DNA from: Methylobacterium terrae
Lineage (GTDB): Bacteria > Pseudomonadota > Alphaproteobacteria > Rhizobiales > Beijerinckiaceae
DNA: 64,000 bases
Direction: 5' to 3'
Assembly (NCBI RefSeq): GCF_003173755.1
Contig: NZ_CP029553.1
Span: 4,116,001 to 4,180,000 of the forward strand
Shown: piece after piece, positions 18,824-27,084 of the stretch
Numbering within the stretch: position 1 is the stretch's first letter
Layout: each line of letters starts with the position of its first letter
Translations under genes and position numbers: made by a program
Notes under the pieces: model-generated
Told to the model about the DNA's origin: nothing
Seen by the model: only the letters and a program-made list of their open reading frames with translations
Databases searched by the model: none

Positions 18824-20326
18824 CTACTGCGCCGCCGAGGCCAGCGCCTCGGCGACCACCGCCTCGCGCTCGGCCCGCCCGAGCGCATTGCCCACCATCA
18901 CGATCGCGGGTCCCTCCAGCCCCGCCGCCGCGACCCGGTCGGCGAGGTCGCGGGCCTGACCCTGCACCACCGCCTGGTCGGGGCGGGTGGCGTTGAACAC
19001 CACGAGGGCGGGCGTCGCCGGCGGCAGGCCCTCGGCCACGGCCTGTCCCAGCAGGGCGCGCATGGTGCGCTTGGGCATGTAGATCACCGTCGTGACGGTG
19101 GGGTCGGCGAGCGCGGCCCAGTTGAGGTCGTCCGGCAGGGTGCCGCGGCGGTCGTGGCCGGTGACGTATTGCAGGCGCCGCGCCGCGTCGCGGTGGGTGA
19201 GCGAGACGCCGAGCGAGGCCGCCGCCCCTTGCGCCGCCGTGACGCCGGGCACCACGGTGACCGGGATGCCCGCCTCCCGGCAGGCGTCGATCTCCTCGCC
19301 GGCCCGGCCGAAGACCAGGGGGTCGCCGGACTTGAGCCGCACCACCCTTTTTCCGCTCCTCGCCAGCGACACCATCAGGGCGTTGATGTCGTCCTGGCGG
19401 CAGGACGGGCCGTGGCCGGTCTTGCCGACCAGCATCGTGCGGGCCTCGCGCCGGGCGTAATCCAGGATCTCGGGTGCGACGAGGTCGTCGTAGAGGATCA
19501 CGTCGGCGCTGCGCAGGGCGCGGAGGGCCTTGAGGGTCAGGAGCTCGGCATCGCCCGGACCGGCTCCGACCAGGACGACGCTGCCGCCGGTCGGCGCGAC
19601 GTCGCTCTCGGCGATCAGCGCGTCGAGGTCGGACCGGACCGGCGCCCGCTCCGGGTTGGCGAAGGCGCGGTCGGTGAAGCGCTCCCAGAAGGCCCGGCGC
19701 TCGCCGAAGACGGGGTAGCGGGCGCCGACCTCGGCGCGCCAGTCGCGGGCGGCCGCCACCCAGGCCTTGAAGCCCGAAGGCAGCATCGCCTCGATGCGGG
19801 CCCGCACGGTCTGGCCGAAGACCGGGACCGCGCCCTCCGTCGAGATGCCGACGACGAGGGGCGAGCGGTTGACGATGGCGCCGAACGAGACGTCGCAGAG
19901 ATGCGGCCGGTCGATGGCGTTGACGATGGCGCCGGCGGCGCGAGCGGCGCCGACGAAGCACGCGCACTCGCCCTCGTCCTCGAAGGCCGCGATGGCGAAG
20001 GCGGCCCCCTCCAGGTCGGCCGGCGACCAGTCGCGCTCGTGCAGCACCACCTTGCCGGCGACGGCCTCGGCGGGAGCGCCGCGCATCTCCTCGGTCGGTT
20101 CGGGGGCGAACACGTCGACATGGGCGCCGGCGGCGGCGAGCAGCTTCACCTTCCAGGCCGCCCCCCCGTTGGCCCCGGCGAGCACCGCGCGCTTGCCCGT
20201 GAGCGTCACGAAGACCGGGAGCACGGCCAGGGGCTCGAGCCCCGGGGAACGGGTCTCGCGGGGAGCACGGGGGGTACGCATGGGACGGTGGGTTTCTGAC
20301 ACGAGTCTCGGGAAGTCCTGCGTCAT
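18824..20326 (-). CDS. cysG: siroheme synthase (trifunctional)
   Basis: CysG methylates uroporphyrinogen III, then oxidises and ferrochelates the product to siroheme, the cofactor of nitrite and sulfite reductases. The N-terminal precorrin-2 dehydrogenase/ferrochelatase domain contains LAGANGGAAWKVKLLAAAG. The C-terminal methyltransferase domain contains VLVGAGPGDAELLTLKAL, YDDLV, and LKSGDPLVFGRAGEE. The length is 500 residues. It is the last gene of the nitrate cluster, 9 bp after nasA, which fits its role in supplying siroheme to NirA. Confidence 0.95.
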   Translation of the reverse strand: MTQDFPRLVSETHRPMRTPRAPRETRSPGLEPLAVLPVFVTLTGKRAVLAGANGGAAWKVKLLAAAGAHVDVFAPEPTEEMRGAPAEAVAGKVVLHERDWSPADLEGAAFAIAAFEDEGECACFVGAARAAGAIVNAIDRPHLCDVSFGAIVNRSPLVVGISTEGAVPVFGQTVRARIEAMLPSGFKAWVAAARDWRAEVGARYPVFGERRAFWERFTDRAFANPERAPVRSDLDALIAESDVAPTGGSVVLVGAGPGDAELLTLKALRALRSADVILYDDLVAPEILDYARREARTMLVGKTGHGPSCRQDDINALMVSLARSGKRVVRLKSGDPLVFGRAGEEIDACREAGIPVTVVPGVTAAQGAAASLGVSLTHRDAARRLQYVTGHDRRGTLPDDLNWAALADPTVTTVIYMPKRTMRALLGQAVAEGLPPATPALVVFNATRPDQAVVQGQARDLADRVAAAGLEGPAIVMVGNALGRAEREAVVAEALASAAQ

Positions 20327-20335
20327 CAGATGCCC

Positions 20336-23017
20336 CTATGCGGAAGCGGGCGCAAGTTCGGCGGCCAGCAGCTTGCGGATCTCAGGGATGCACGAGCCGC
20401 AATTGGTGCCGGCCTTGCACGCCGACCCCACCGCCTCGACCCCGTGCGCCCCGCCCCGGATCACCCCCCGGATCGTGTCGATCCCGACCGTATGGCAGGC
20501 GCAGACGAGCGGACCGGTGCCGGCGCTCGCGGCCCGTCCCGAGATCAGGGCGCGGCGGGCCGCGGGCTCCAGCAGTTCCTGGGTGCGGAAGAACGCCTTG
20601 GCGGCGTCCCAGGTCGGGCGCTCGGCCGCCGGCGCCAGGGCCAGCACGCCGAGCAGCCGCCCGTCCCGGAAGGCGGCGGCGCGGTAGCGGCCGCGGGCCG
20701 GGTCGGCGTACTCGCTGAAGGTCGCGCCCGGGAAGGTCTCGCGCATCAGGGCGGCGGCCTCGGGCACGCCGTCCTGGGCGGCGAAGATCAGGCCGGTCGC
20801 GCCCTCCAGGCTCGCCCGCGCCCACCACCAGCCGTACGGCGCCGCCACGGTCTCGCGGGTGATGAGGTAGCCGCGGGAGCGGTAGGGCTCGGCGGCGATC
20901 GAGGCCGGGGTCGCCTTGAGCTCGGGCTGGCCCGAGACCGGGTCGACGGCTCCTTGCGCCAGCGCGCCGACGCGGCCGTCCGAGGTGTTGGCCTCGCTCC
21001 AGTGCATCGGCGCGAACAGCACGCCGGGTTGCGCGCCGGGCGTCACCATCACTTCGAGCACCGCCGCGCCGTGGGCGGTGCGCACCCGGGCGAGGTCGCC
21101 GTCGGTCAGGCCCGCGGTCGCGGCGTCGTCGGGGTGGACCTCGACGAAGGGCACGGCGCGATGGGCCGAGAGGCGCGGGCTCTTCCCCGTGCGGGTGAGC
21201 GTGTGCCAGTGGTCGCGCACCCGGCCGGTATTGAGGCGCAACGGCAGCGCGTCGCTGACGGCTTGCGCGAGGGCCGGCTTCTGCACCGCGACGAAGCGGG
21301 CCTTGCGGTCGCGGGTGTAGAAGCCGCCATTGGCGAAGAAGCGCGTCTGCGGCGCCCTGGCCTTGCGGGTCAGCGGCCACTGCACCGGGGCGGCGGCGTC
21401 GTAGGCGGCATCCGTGATGTCGGCGAGCCCGCCGAGGTCGAAGTCGCGGCTGCCGCGGTTCTCGAACTCCGACAGGGCGGCGTGCTCGCGGAACACCGCC
21501 GCCGCGCTCGGCCAGGCGAAGGCCTTGGCGTGGCCGAGGCGCTTGGCCACCTGGGCCATGATCCACCAATCGGCCCGCGCCTCGCCCGGGCCTTTCAGGA
21601 AGGCGCGCTGGCGCGAGATGCGGCGCTCGGAATTGGTCACCGTGCCGTCCTTCTCGCCCCAGGCGAGGGCCGGCAGCAGGATCGCGTTGCGCGCCCGCGC
21701 CGTGTCGGTGTTCGCCACTACCTCGGAGACCACGTAGGTGTCGAGCTTCTGGAGCGCCGCCCGCACCCGGTCGGCCCGGGGCATCGAGACGGCGGGGTTG
21801 GTGCCCATCACCCAGAGCGCCTTGATCTTGCCGCGCTCGATCGCCTCGAAGAGCTGCACCGCCTTCAGGCCCTCGCCGGTGATGATGTTCGGCGCGGCCC
21901 AGAACCGGCGCACCAGGTCCACCTCTTCCGGCGTGAAGTGCATGTGGGCGGCCAGCATGTTGGCGAGCCCGCCGACCTCGCGCCCGCCCATGGCGTTGGG
22001 CTGGCCGGTGAGCGAGAACGGCCCCATGCCGGGCCGGCCGATGCGGCCGGTGGCGAGGTGGCAGTTGATGATCGCGTTGGCCTTGTCGGTGCCTTGCGCC
22101 GACTGGTTCACCCCCTGCGAGGTCGCGGTGACGACCCGCGGCGTGGTGCGGAACAGCGTGAAGAAGGTCTCGACCTCGGCCTCGCTCAGGCCGGTGGCGG
22201 CAGCCGTCGCGGGAACCGTCGGGGCGATCTGGCGGGCGCGCTCCAGGGCCGGCTCGAAGCCGGCGGTGTGCTCGGCGATGTAGCGCGGATCGAGGGCGCC
22301 ATTGTCCGCGAGGTGGACCAGGAGGCCGGAGAACAGCGCGGTGTCGGTGCCGGGCCGGATGCCGAGGAAGAGATCGGCCTCCTCGCCGGTCTGGGTCATG
22401 CGGGGATCGATGGCGACGATTCTGGTGCCGCGCTTCTCCCGCGCGTCGAGCATGCGCCGGAACAGGATCGGGTGGCACCAGGCGGTGTTGGAGCCGACCA
22501 GCACCAGGAGGTCGGCCTCGTCGAGGTCCTCGTAGCAGCCCGGCACCGTGTCGGAGCCGAAGGCGCGGCGGTGGGCCGCCACCGAGGACGACATGCACAG
22601 GCGCGAGTTGGTGTCGACGTGGGGCGTGCCGATGAAGCCCTTCGCGAGCTTGTTGGCGACGTAGTAATCCTCGGTGAGCAACTGGCCCGAGAGATAGAAC
22701 GCCACCGATTCCGGCCCGTGCGCCGCGATCGTGCGCCGGAAGCCCTCGGCCACGGCGTCGAGCGCCTCGTCCCAGCTCGCCCGCCGCCCGGCGATCTCCG
22801 GGTGCAGCAGCCGGTCGTCGAGGGAGAGGGTTTCGCCGAGCGCCGAGCCCTTCGAGCACAGCCGGCCGAAATTCGCCGGATGCTGCGGATCGGCCGCGAC
22901 GCTCGCGCCTCCCTGGCCGTCCGGCCGGGCGAGCACGCCGCAGCCGACGCCGCAATACGGGCAGGTGGTCCGGACGGGGGGGGCCTCGGGAGTGAGGGCC
23001 GGCACGTGCAGGTTCAT
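20336..23017 (-). CDS. nasA: assimilatory nitrate reductase, molybdopterin catalytic subunit
   Basis: NasA reduces nitrate to nitrite in the cytoplasm with bis-MGD molybdenum. The 893-residue protein opens with the 4Fe-4S motif TTCPYCGVGCGVL and later GRLCSKGSALGETLS. Molybdopterin-binding segments include GVNQSAQGTDKANAIINCHL and GRPGMGPFSLTGQPNAMGGR. A C-terminal BFD-like [2Fe-2S] domain has CACHTVGIDTIRG and CKAGTNCGSC. The start at 23017 has an AAAGG site upstream; an ATG 19 codons earlier is less likely. The BFD domain probably accepts electrons from the flavoproteins encoded upstream. Confidence 0.94.
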   Translation of the reverse strand: MNLHVPALTPEAPPVRTTCPYCGVGCGVLARPDGQGGASVAADPQHPANFGRLCSKGSALGETLSLDDRLLHPEIAGRRASWDEALDAVAEGFRRTIAAHGPESVAFYLSGQLLTEDYYVANKLAKGFIGTPHVDTNSRLCMSSSVAAHRRAFGSDTVPGCYEDLDEADLLVLVGSNTAWCHPILFRRMLDAREKRGTRIVAIDPRMTQTGEEADLFLGIRPGTDTALFSGLLVHLADNGALDPRYIAEHTAGFEPALERARQIAPTVPATAAATGLSEAEVETFFTLFRTTPRVVTATSQGVNQSAQGTDKANAIINCHLATGRIGRPGMGPFSLTGQPNAMGGREVGGLANMLAAHMHFTPEEVDLVRRFWAAPNIITGEGLKAVQLFEAIERGKIKALWVMGTNPAVSMPRADRVRAALQKLDTYVVSEVVANTDTARARNAILLPALAWGEKDGTVTNSERRISRQRAFLKGPGEARADWWIMAQVAKRLGHAKAFAWPSAAAVFREHAALSEFENRGSRDFDLGGLADITDAAYDAAAPVQWPLTRKARAPQTRFFANGGFYTRDRKARFVAVQKPALAQAVSDALPLRLNTGRVRDHWHTLTRTGKSPRLSAHRAVPFVEVHPDDAATAGLTDGDLARVRTAHGAAVLEVMVTPGAQPGVLFAPMHWSEANTSDGRVGALAQGAVDPVSGQPELKATPASIAAEPYRSRGYLITRETVAAPYGWWWARASLEGATGLIFAAQDGVPEAAALMRETFPGATFSEYADPARGRYRAAAFRDGRLLGVLALAPAAERPTWDAAKAFFRTQELLEPAARRALISGRAASAGTGPLVCACHTVGIDTIRGVIRGGAHGVEAVGSACKAGTNCGSCIPEIRKLLAAELAPASA

Positions 23018-23110
23018 CGCGGGAGCCTTTCGCCGGGCGTGGGGTGGGTGGGGCCGGTGAGGGTCGGTATGCAATGTTCGAGCCGCGACGTGCCTCCGGC
23101 GGCTCGCAAT

Positions 23111-23205
23111 TCACCCGAGCAGATCGTCCAGGGTGACGTCGAGAACGGCAGCGATCTCCCGATCGGTGTCGATGGTGCCGTCCCGCTTCAGTGCTTCCCA
23201 CCCAC
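23111..23205 (-). pseudogene. remnant C-terminus of an unidentified small protein
   Basis: On the minus strand an in-frame segment reads WEALKRDGTIDTDREIAAVL then DVTLDDLLG and stop. It looks like the tail of a helix-turn-helix or regulatory protein. Directly upstream the frame is closed by a TGA inside the palindromic repeat. The segment seems to be all that is left of a gene cut off by the repeat. It cannot be identified from so little. Confidence 0.35.
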
Positions 23206-23332
23206 GACCTCATCCTGAAGTGTTGGTCGATCCTTGATCGACCGACCTCGAAGGAGGGCTCCAGGAGTCTCGGAGAGTTCTGGAGCCCTCCTTCGAGGCC
23301 TCCACTGCGCTCCGGCATTCAGGATGAGGTTG
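23205..23332. repeat. palindromic intergenic repeat, family A, copy 2
   Basis: It shares with the copy at 5959-6076 the 18-bp arms CTCGAAGGAGGGCTCCAG (23247-23264) and complement (23280-23297), and the outer GACCTCATCCT/AGGATGAGGT ends. An extra small palindrome GGTCGAT-CCTTG-ATCGACC lies at 23225-23243. It separates nasA from the CysJ-like gene within the nitrate operon, in a 350-bp gap with no intact gene. Confidence 0.85.
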
Positions 23333-23367
23333 CGAGTAGGAAGGAGGGCAGCCTTGGCTGACCGCCC

Positions 23368-24981
23368 TCAGTACACGTCCGCCTGGTACCGGTTCGCCTT
23401 CTTCAGCGCCGCGAGGTACGCCACCGCCTCGTCCGGGCTCTTGCCGCCGTGGCTCGCCGCCACGTCGATGATCGCCCGCTCGACGTCCTTGGCCATGCGC
23501 TTGGCATCGCCGCAGACGTAGAAATGGGCGCCCTCCTCCAGCCAGCGCCACAGCTCGCGGCCGTTCTCGCGCATCCGGTCCTGGACGTAGGTCTTCTCGC
23601 CCCCGTCGCGCGACCAGGCCAGCGACAGGCGGGTCAGCACGCCCTGGTCCTTCAGGCCGTTGAGCTCGTCGCGGTAGAAGAAGTCCGAGGCCTGGCGCTG
23701 GTGGCCGAAGAACAGCCAGTTCCGGCCCGGCGCCGCGGTGGCGGCGCGCTCGCGCAGGAAGGCGCGGAACGGCGCGACACCGGTGCCGGGGCCGACCATG
23801 ATCACCGGGGTCTCGGGCGTGGAAGGCAGGCCAAAGCCGTGGGCCTTCTGCAGGTAGACCTTCACCGTGGCGGTCTCGGCCAGGCGCTCGCCGAGATGAG
23901 TCGAGGCGACGCCGAGGCGCAAGCGCGAACGGTGGCTGTAGCGCACCGCGTCGACGGTGAGCGAGACCCGGCCCGGATCGGCCTTGGGCGAGGACGAGAT
24001 CGAGTAGAGCCGCGGCTGCAATTCGTCGAGGGCTTCGAGGAAGACCTCGGCGTCGGGCCGGGCGCCAGGGAACTTGTGAAGGGCGCCGAGCACGTCGAGA
24101 TAGGCCGCATCGCCGTCCGGGTCCTCGCCGGCGCTCAGCGCCTGGGCCTTCTTGCGCTGCGCGCCGGAGGTGAGGAGCGAGAGGAGCTGGAACAGCCCGT
24201 CGGGGGCGCCGCCGAGCGAGTAGTTGGTGAGCAGGTGATCGCGCAGGGTCTTCTCGCCGAGCTTCGTCGCGATGACCCGCTCCGGCCGGGCGCCGAGCTC
24301 GGCGATGACAGCATCTGCCAGCGCCGGGGCGTTGGCGGGAAACAGGCCCAGCGAATCGCCGACCACGTAGTCGATGCCGGTGCCGGTCAGATCGATCTCG
24401 ACGTGCCAGGTCTCCTTCTCGCCGCCGGGCGCGTTGAGGCGGCGGCGGGAGAGGAACACCGCCTCGGCCGGGTTCTCGCGGCAGAGGCCGTAGGGGCCGA
24501 CCGGGGCCTCGGCTTTCGGGGCGTCATCGGACGCGGAAGCGGCTGCGCCGGCGGGAGCGGCGGTGCCGAACTCCGCCTCCAGCTTCTTCAGCATCCGGAG
24601 CGTCTCCTTGCCGCCCGGCTGGCAGAGGTTCAGGCGCTCCTCCTTCTTGAGGAAGAGGGCGTTGGCATACTCGGCGCAGTTGTAGCCGCACTGGCCGCAA
24701 TCCTGCTGGGCCATGGCGGCCATCAGCTTCTGCGGCTCGGAGCGGTCCTTGGCGAGCGTCATGCGGTCGTCGAGGCCCATCGACGGGTCGTGCCAGGGCG
24801 CGTCGCCGTTGTCGGCGAGTGCGGGACCGCCGGGCACCTCGCCGGCCGGAAGCGCCGTCGCGCCCTCGACCGCCGGCCCGAGCAGGGCCGCGAAGTAGCC
24901 CGACAGCCAGGCGCGCTGGTCGGTGTTGAAGGGAGCGGATTCGGGGATCAGGACGAGCGGGGGAGCGACGTGCTGGGTCAT
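23368..24981 (-). CDS. CysJ-like NADPH flavoprotein with N-terminal Fe-S motif
   Basis: The 537-residue protein is probably the electron donor for nitrate or nitrite reduction. Residues about 95-120 carry QQDCGQCGYNCAEYANALF and NLCQPGG, a four-Cys iron-sulfur motif that replaces the flavodoxin domain of classical CysJ. The FAD domain has RLYSISSSPKADPGRVSLTV. The NADPH domain has VMVGPGTGVAPFRAFLRERA and YVCGDAKRMAKDVE. The end RYQADVY matches the CysJ C-terminus. It lies between nirA and nasA in the nitrate cluster, so a role in sulfite reduction alone is less likely. Confidence 0.85.
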   Translation of the reverse strand: MTQHVAPPLVLIPESAPFNTDQRAWLSGYFAALLGPAVEGATALPAGEVPGGPALADNGDAPWHDPSMGLDDRMTLAKDRSEPQKLMAAMAQQDCGQCGYNCAEYANALFLKKEERLNLCQPGGKETLRMLKKLEAEFGTAAPAGAAASASDDAPKAEAPVGPYGLCRENPAEAVFLSRRRLNAPGGEKETWHVEIDLTGTGIDYVVGDSLGLFPANAPALADAVIAELGARPERVIATKLGEKTLRDHLLTNYSLGGAPDGLFQLLSLLTSGAQRKKAQALSAGEDPDGDAAYLDVLGALHKFPGARPDAEVFLEALDELQPRLYSISSSPKADPGRVSLTVDAVRYSHRSRLRLGVASTHLGERLAETATVKVYLQKAHGFGLPSTPETPVIMVGPGTGVAPFRAFLRERAATAAPGRNWLFFGHQRQASDFFYRDELNGLKDQGVLTRLSLAWSRDGGEKTYVQDRMRENGRELWRWLEEGAHFYVCGDAKRMAKDVERAIIDVAASHGGKSPDEAVAYLAALKKANRYQADVY

Positions 24982-25033
24982 CGGGGGTTACCGGAGAAGA
25001 GTGGCGTTCCGCCGGTGATGCACCGGCCTTCTC

Positions 25034-25274
25034 CTCTCCCCACAGATCCCGGTCTCGCCCGGGATCTGCAGGTGAGGAGCGAAGTCGGGCGAGCTCGACT
25101 TCGTTGCGGGGAGAGGGCCGTGTCTCCGTGCAGGAAACGCGGCGAGGCGTCAGCCGAGGGCGAGGGGGTGTTTCCGGAGGAGCCTCATCCGGAGGCACCC
25201 CCTCACCCTCGCCCTGCGGGCTCGCTGCATCGCCTGGACGGCGACGCAGCCCTCTCCCCGCCCGCGGGGAGAGG
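25034..25274. repeat. mosaic of palindromic repeats between the CysJ-like gene and nirA
   Basis: The 304-bp gap holds several nested inverted repeats. CAGATCCCGG/CCGGGATCTG lies at 25043-25068 inside CTCTCCCC/GGGGAGAG (25034-25115), with GAAGTCG/CGACTTC at 25081-25102. GAGGGCGAGGGGGTG pairs with a CACCCCCTCACCCTCGCCC-type arm (25155-25213). CTCTCCCC/GGGGAGAG occurs again at 25252-25273. No gene is supported here. The hairpins sit inside an operon and may set mRNA stability. Confidence 0.75.
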
Positions 25275-25285
25275 AGAATGGCGGG

Positions 25286-27073
25286 CTACTCGGCCGCCTC
25301 CAGCAGTCGTTCGCTCGCCAGCCCCTTCAGGGCCTCCGGCCCGCGGCGGGCGGTGTAGGCCTGGAAGGTCTCGTCGGGGCCGGTGCGGTGGTGGAGATAA
25401 TCGGTGAGCAGGGTCTCGACCCGGCCGGGACAGTCCTCGGCCTTCACGGCCTTCCAGATCTCGGTGCCGATCTTGGCCGCCTCGCCGAAGCCGCCGCCGA
25501 CCACGATGTCGTAGCCCTCGACGGTGTCGCCCTCCTCGCTCACCGTCACCTTGGCGCCGATGAGCCCGATATCGCCGATGTAGTGCTGGGCGCAGGAATG
25601 GTGGCAGCCGGTGAGGTGGACGTTGACCGGCACGTCGAGCCCCGGCACGGCCGCCTCGACGTGATCGGCGATGAGGAGCGCGTGGCCCTTGGTGTCGGCG
25701 GCGGCGAACTTGCAGCCGCGGTTGCCCGTGCAGGCGACGAGGCCGGCGCGGATGCTCGACGCCTTGGTGGAGAGGCCTAAGCCCGCGACGCGGGATTCGA
25801 CCTCCGCCACACGATCGTCGGGCACGCCCGAGAACAGGAAGTTCTGCCACACGGTCAGGCGGATCTGGCCGTCGCCGCAATCCTGCGCGATCTTGGCGAG
25901 CGCCCGCATCTGGTCGGTGGTCATCTTGCCGACCGGGAGCACCACGCCGATCCAGTTGAGGCCCGGCTGAACCTGCTTGTGCACACCGACATGGGCGTAG
26001 CGGTCGAAGCCGCCGCGCGGCGTCACGTGAGAAGGATCGACCCGCTCCAGCTTGCGGCCGAGCTTGTCTTCCACGGCGGCGAGGTACTTGTCGTAGCCCC
26101 AGGCATCGAGGACGTACTTCATCCGCGACTTGTTGCGGTTGGTGCGATCGCCGTTCTCGATGAAGACCCGCAGGATCGCGTCGGCGACGGCGTTGCACTC
26201 CCGCGGCCGCAGCACCACGCCGGTGTCGCGGGCGATGTCGCGATGGCCGGTGATGCCGCCGAGCACCAAGCGCATCCAGATCCCGGGCTCGATGGCGGCG
26301 CCTTCCGTCACCTCGACCGCCTGGAACCCGATGTCGTTGGTCTCCTCCAGCACCGGCAGCACGCCGCCGCCGTCGAAGGCGACGTTGAACTTGCGCGGCA
26401 GGCCGAAGAGCGAGCGGTCGTTGAGGATGTGGTTGTGCCAGGACTTGGCGAGCGGGCGCGTGTCGAGGAGTTCCTGGGCGTCGATGCCGGCGGTCGGCGA
26501 GCCGGTGACGTTGCGGATGTTGTCGGCGCCGGCGCCGCGGGCGGTGAGCCCGAGATCGACGAGGCCGTCGAGGAAGGGCTGGCCGTGCTCAGGGCTGATC
26601 TCGCGGACCTGGAGGTTCGCCCGCGTCGTGACGTGGCTGTAGCCGCCGCCATGGGCGTCGGCGAGATCGGCGATGCCGGCGAACTGCCAGTGGTGCAGGA
26701 TGCCGTTCGGGATCCGCAGGCGGCACATGTAGGAGTTCTGGGCCGGCGCGACCCAGAACAGGCCGTGGTAGCGCCAGCGGAAATTGTCCTCGGGCTTGGG
26801 CGCCTTGCCGGTCTCGGCCTCGGCGATCAGGCGGTTGTGGCCGTCGAAGGGGTTCTCGGCCCGCTTCCACTTCTCCTGGTCGGCGAGCTTGCCGCCGGCC
26901 TTCACGGTGCGGTCCTGCGCCTTGATGTGGATCGCGTCCGGCCCGGTCGGCTCGGTGGCGGGAGCCGCAGCAGGGCCGCCCCCGGCGAGGCCGCCGGTCA
27001 TGCGGATTGCGGCGATGCCGTGGGAGAAGCCTTCGAGGTAGCGCTTCTGCTCGGCGTCGAAGTCGTCGGCCAT
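25286..27073 (-). CDS. nirA: NirA-type nitrite/sulfite reductase, siroheme and 4Fe-4S
   Basis: This enzyme reduces nitrite to ammonium with six electrons. The 595-residue product has duplicated ferrite-reductase half-domains. The siroheme/4Fe-4S ligands are in LVACTGNRGCKFAAADTKGH and TGCHHSCAQHYIGDIGLIG. The N-terminal part has HGLFWVAPAQNSYMCRLRIP. The start is ATG 27073, 11 bp after the upstream flavoprotein stop. It is the single-subunit type that takes electrons from ferredoxin or a partner flavoprotein, and it lacks the NADH domain of NirB. Confidence 0.92.
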   Translation of the reverse strand: MADDFDAEQKRYLEGFSHGIAAIRMTGGLAGGGPAAAPATEPTGPDAIHIKAQDRTVKAGGKLADQEKWKRAENPFDGHNRLIAEAETGKAPKPEDNFRWRYHGLFWVAPAQNSYMCRLRIPNGILHHWQFAGIADLADAHGGGYSHVTTRANLQVREISPEHGQPFLDGLVDLGLTARGAGADNIRNVTGSPTAGIDAQELLDTRPLAKSWHNHILNDRSLFGLPRKFNVAFDGGGVLPVLEETNDIGFQAVEVTEGAAIEPGIWMRLVLGGITGHRDIARDTGVVLRPRECNAVADAILRVFIENGDRTNRNKSRMKYVLDAWGYDKYLAAVEDKLGRKLERVDPSHVTPRGGFDRYAHVGVHKQVQPGLNWIGVVLPVGKMTTDQMRALAKIAQDCGDGQIRLTVWQNFLFSGVPDDRVAEVESRVAGLGLSTKASSIRAGLVACTGNRGCKFAAADTKGHALLIADHVEAAVPGLDVPVNVHLTGCHHSCAQHYIGDIGLIGAKVTVSEEGDTVEGYDIVVGGGFGEAAKIGTEIWKAVKAEDCPGRVETLLTDYLHHRTGPDETFQAYTARRGPEALKGLASERLLEAAE

Positions 27074-27084
27074 CGCGGGCTCCT

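Noticed and set aside
20382..23318. A 978-codon frame overlapping nasA on the same strand
   Set aside because: It is out of phase with the molybdopterin and Fe-S motifs and has biased composition typical of a shadow frame.
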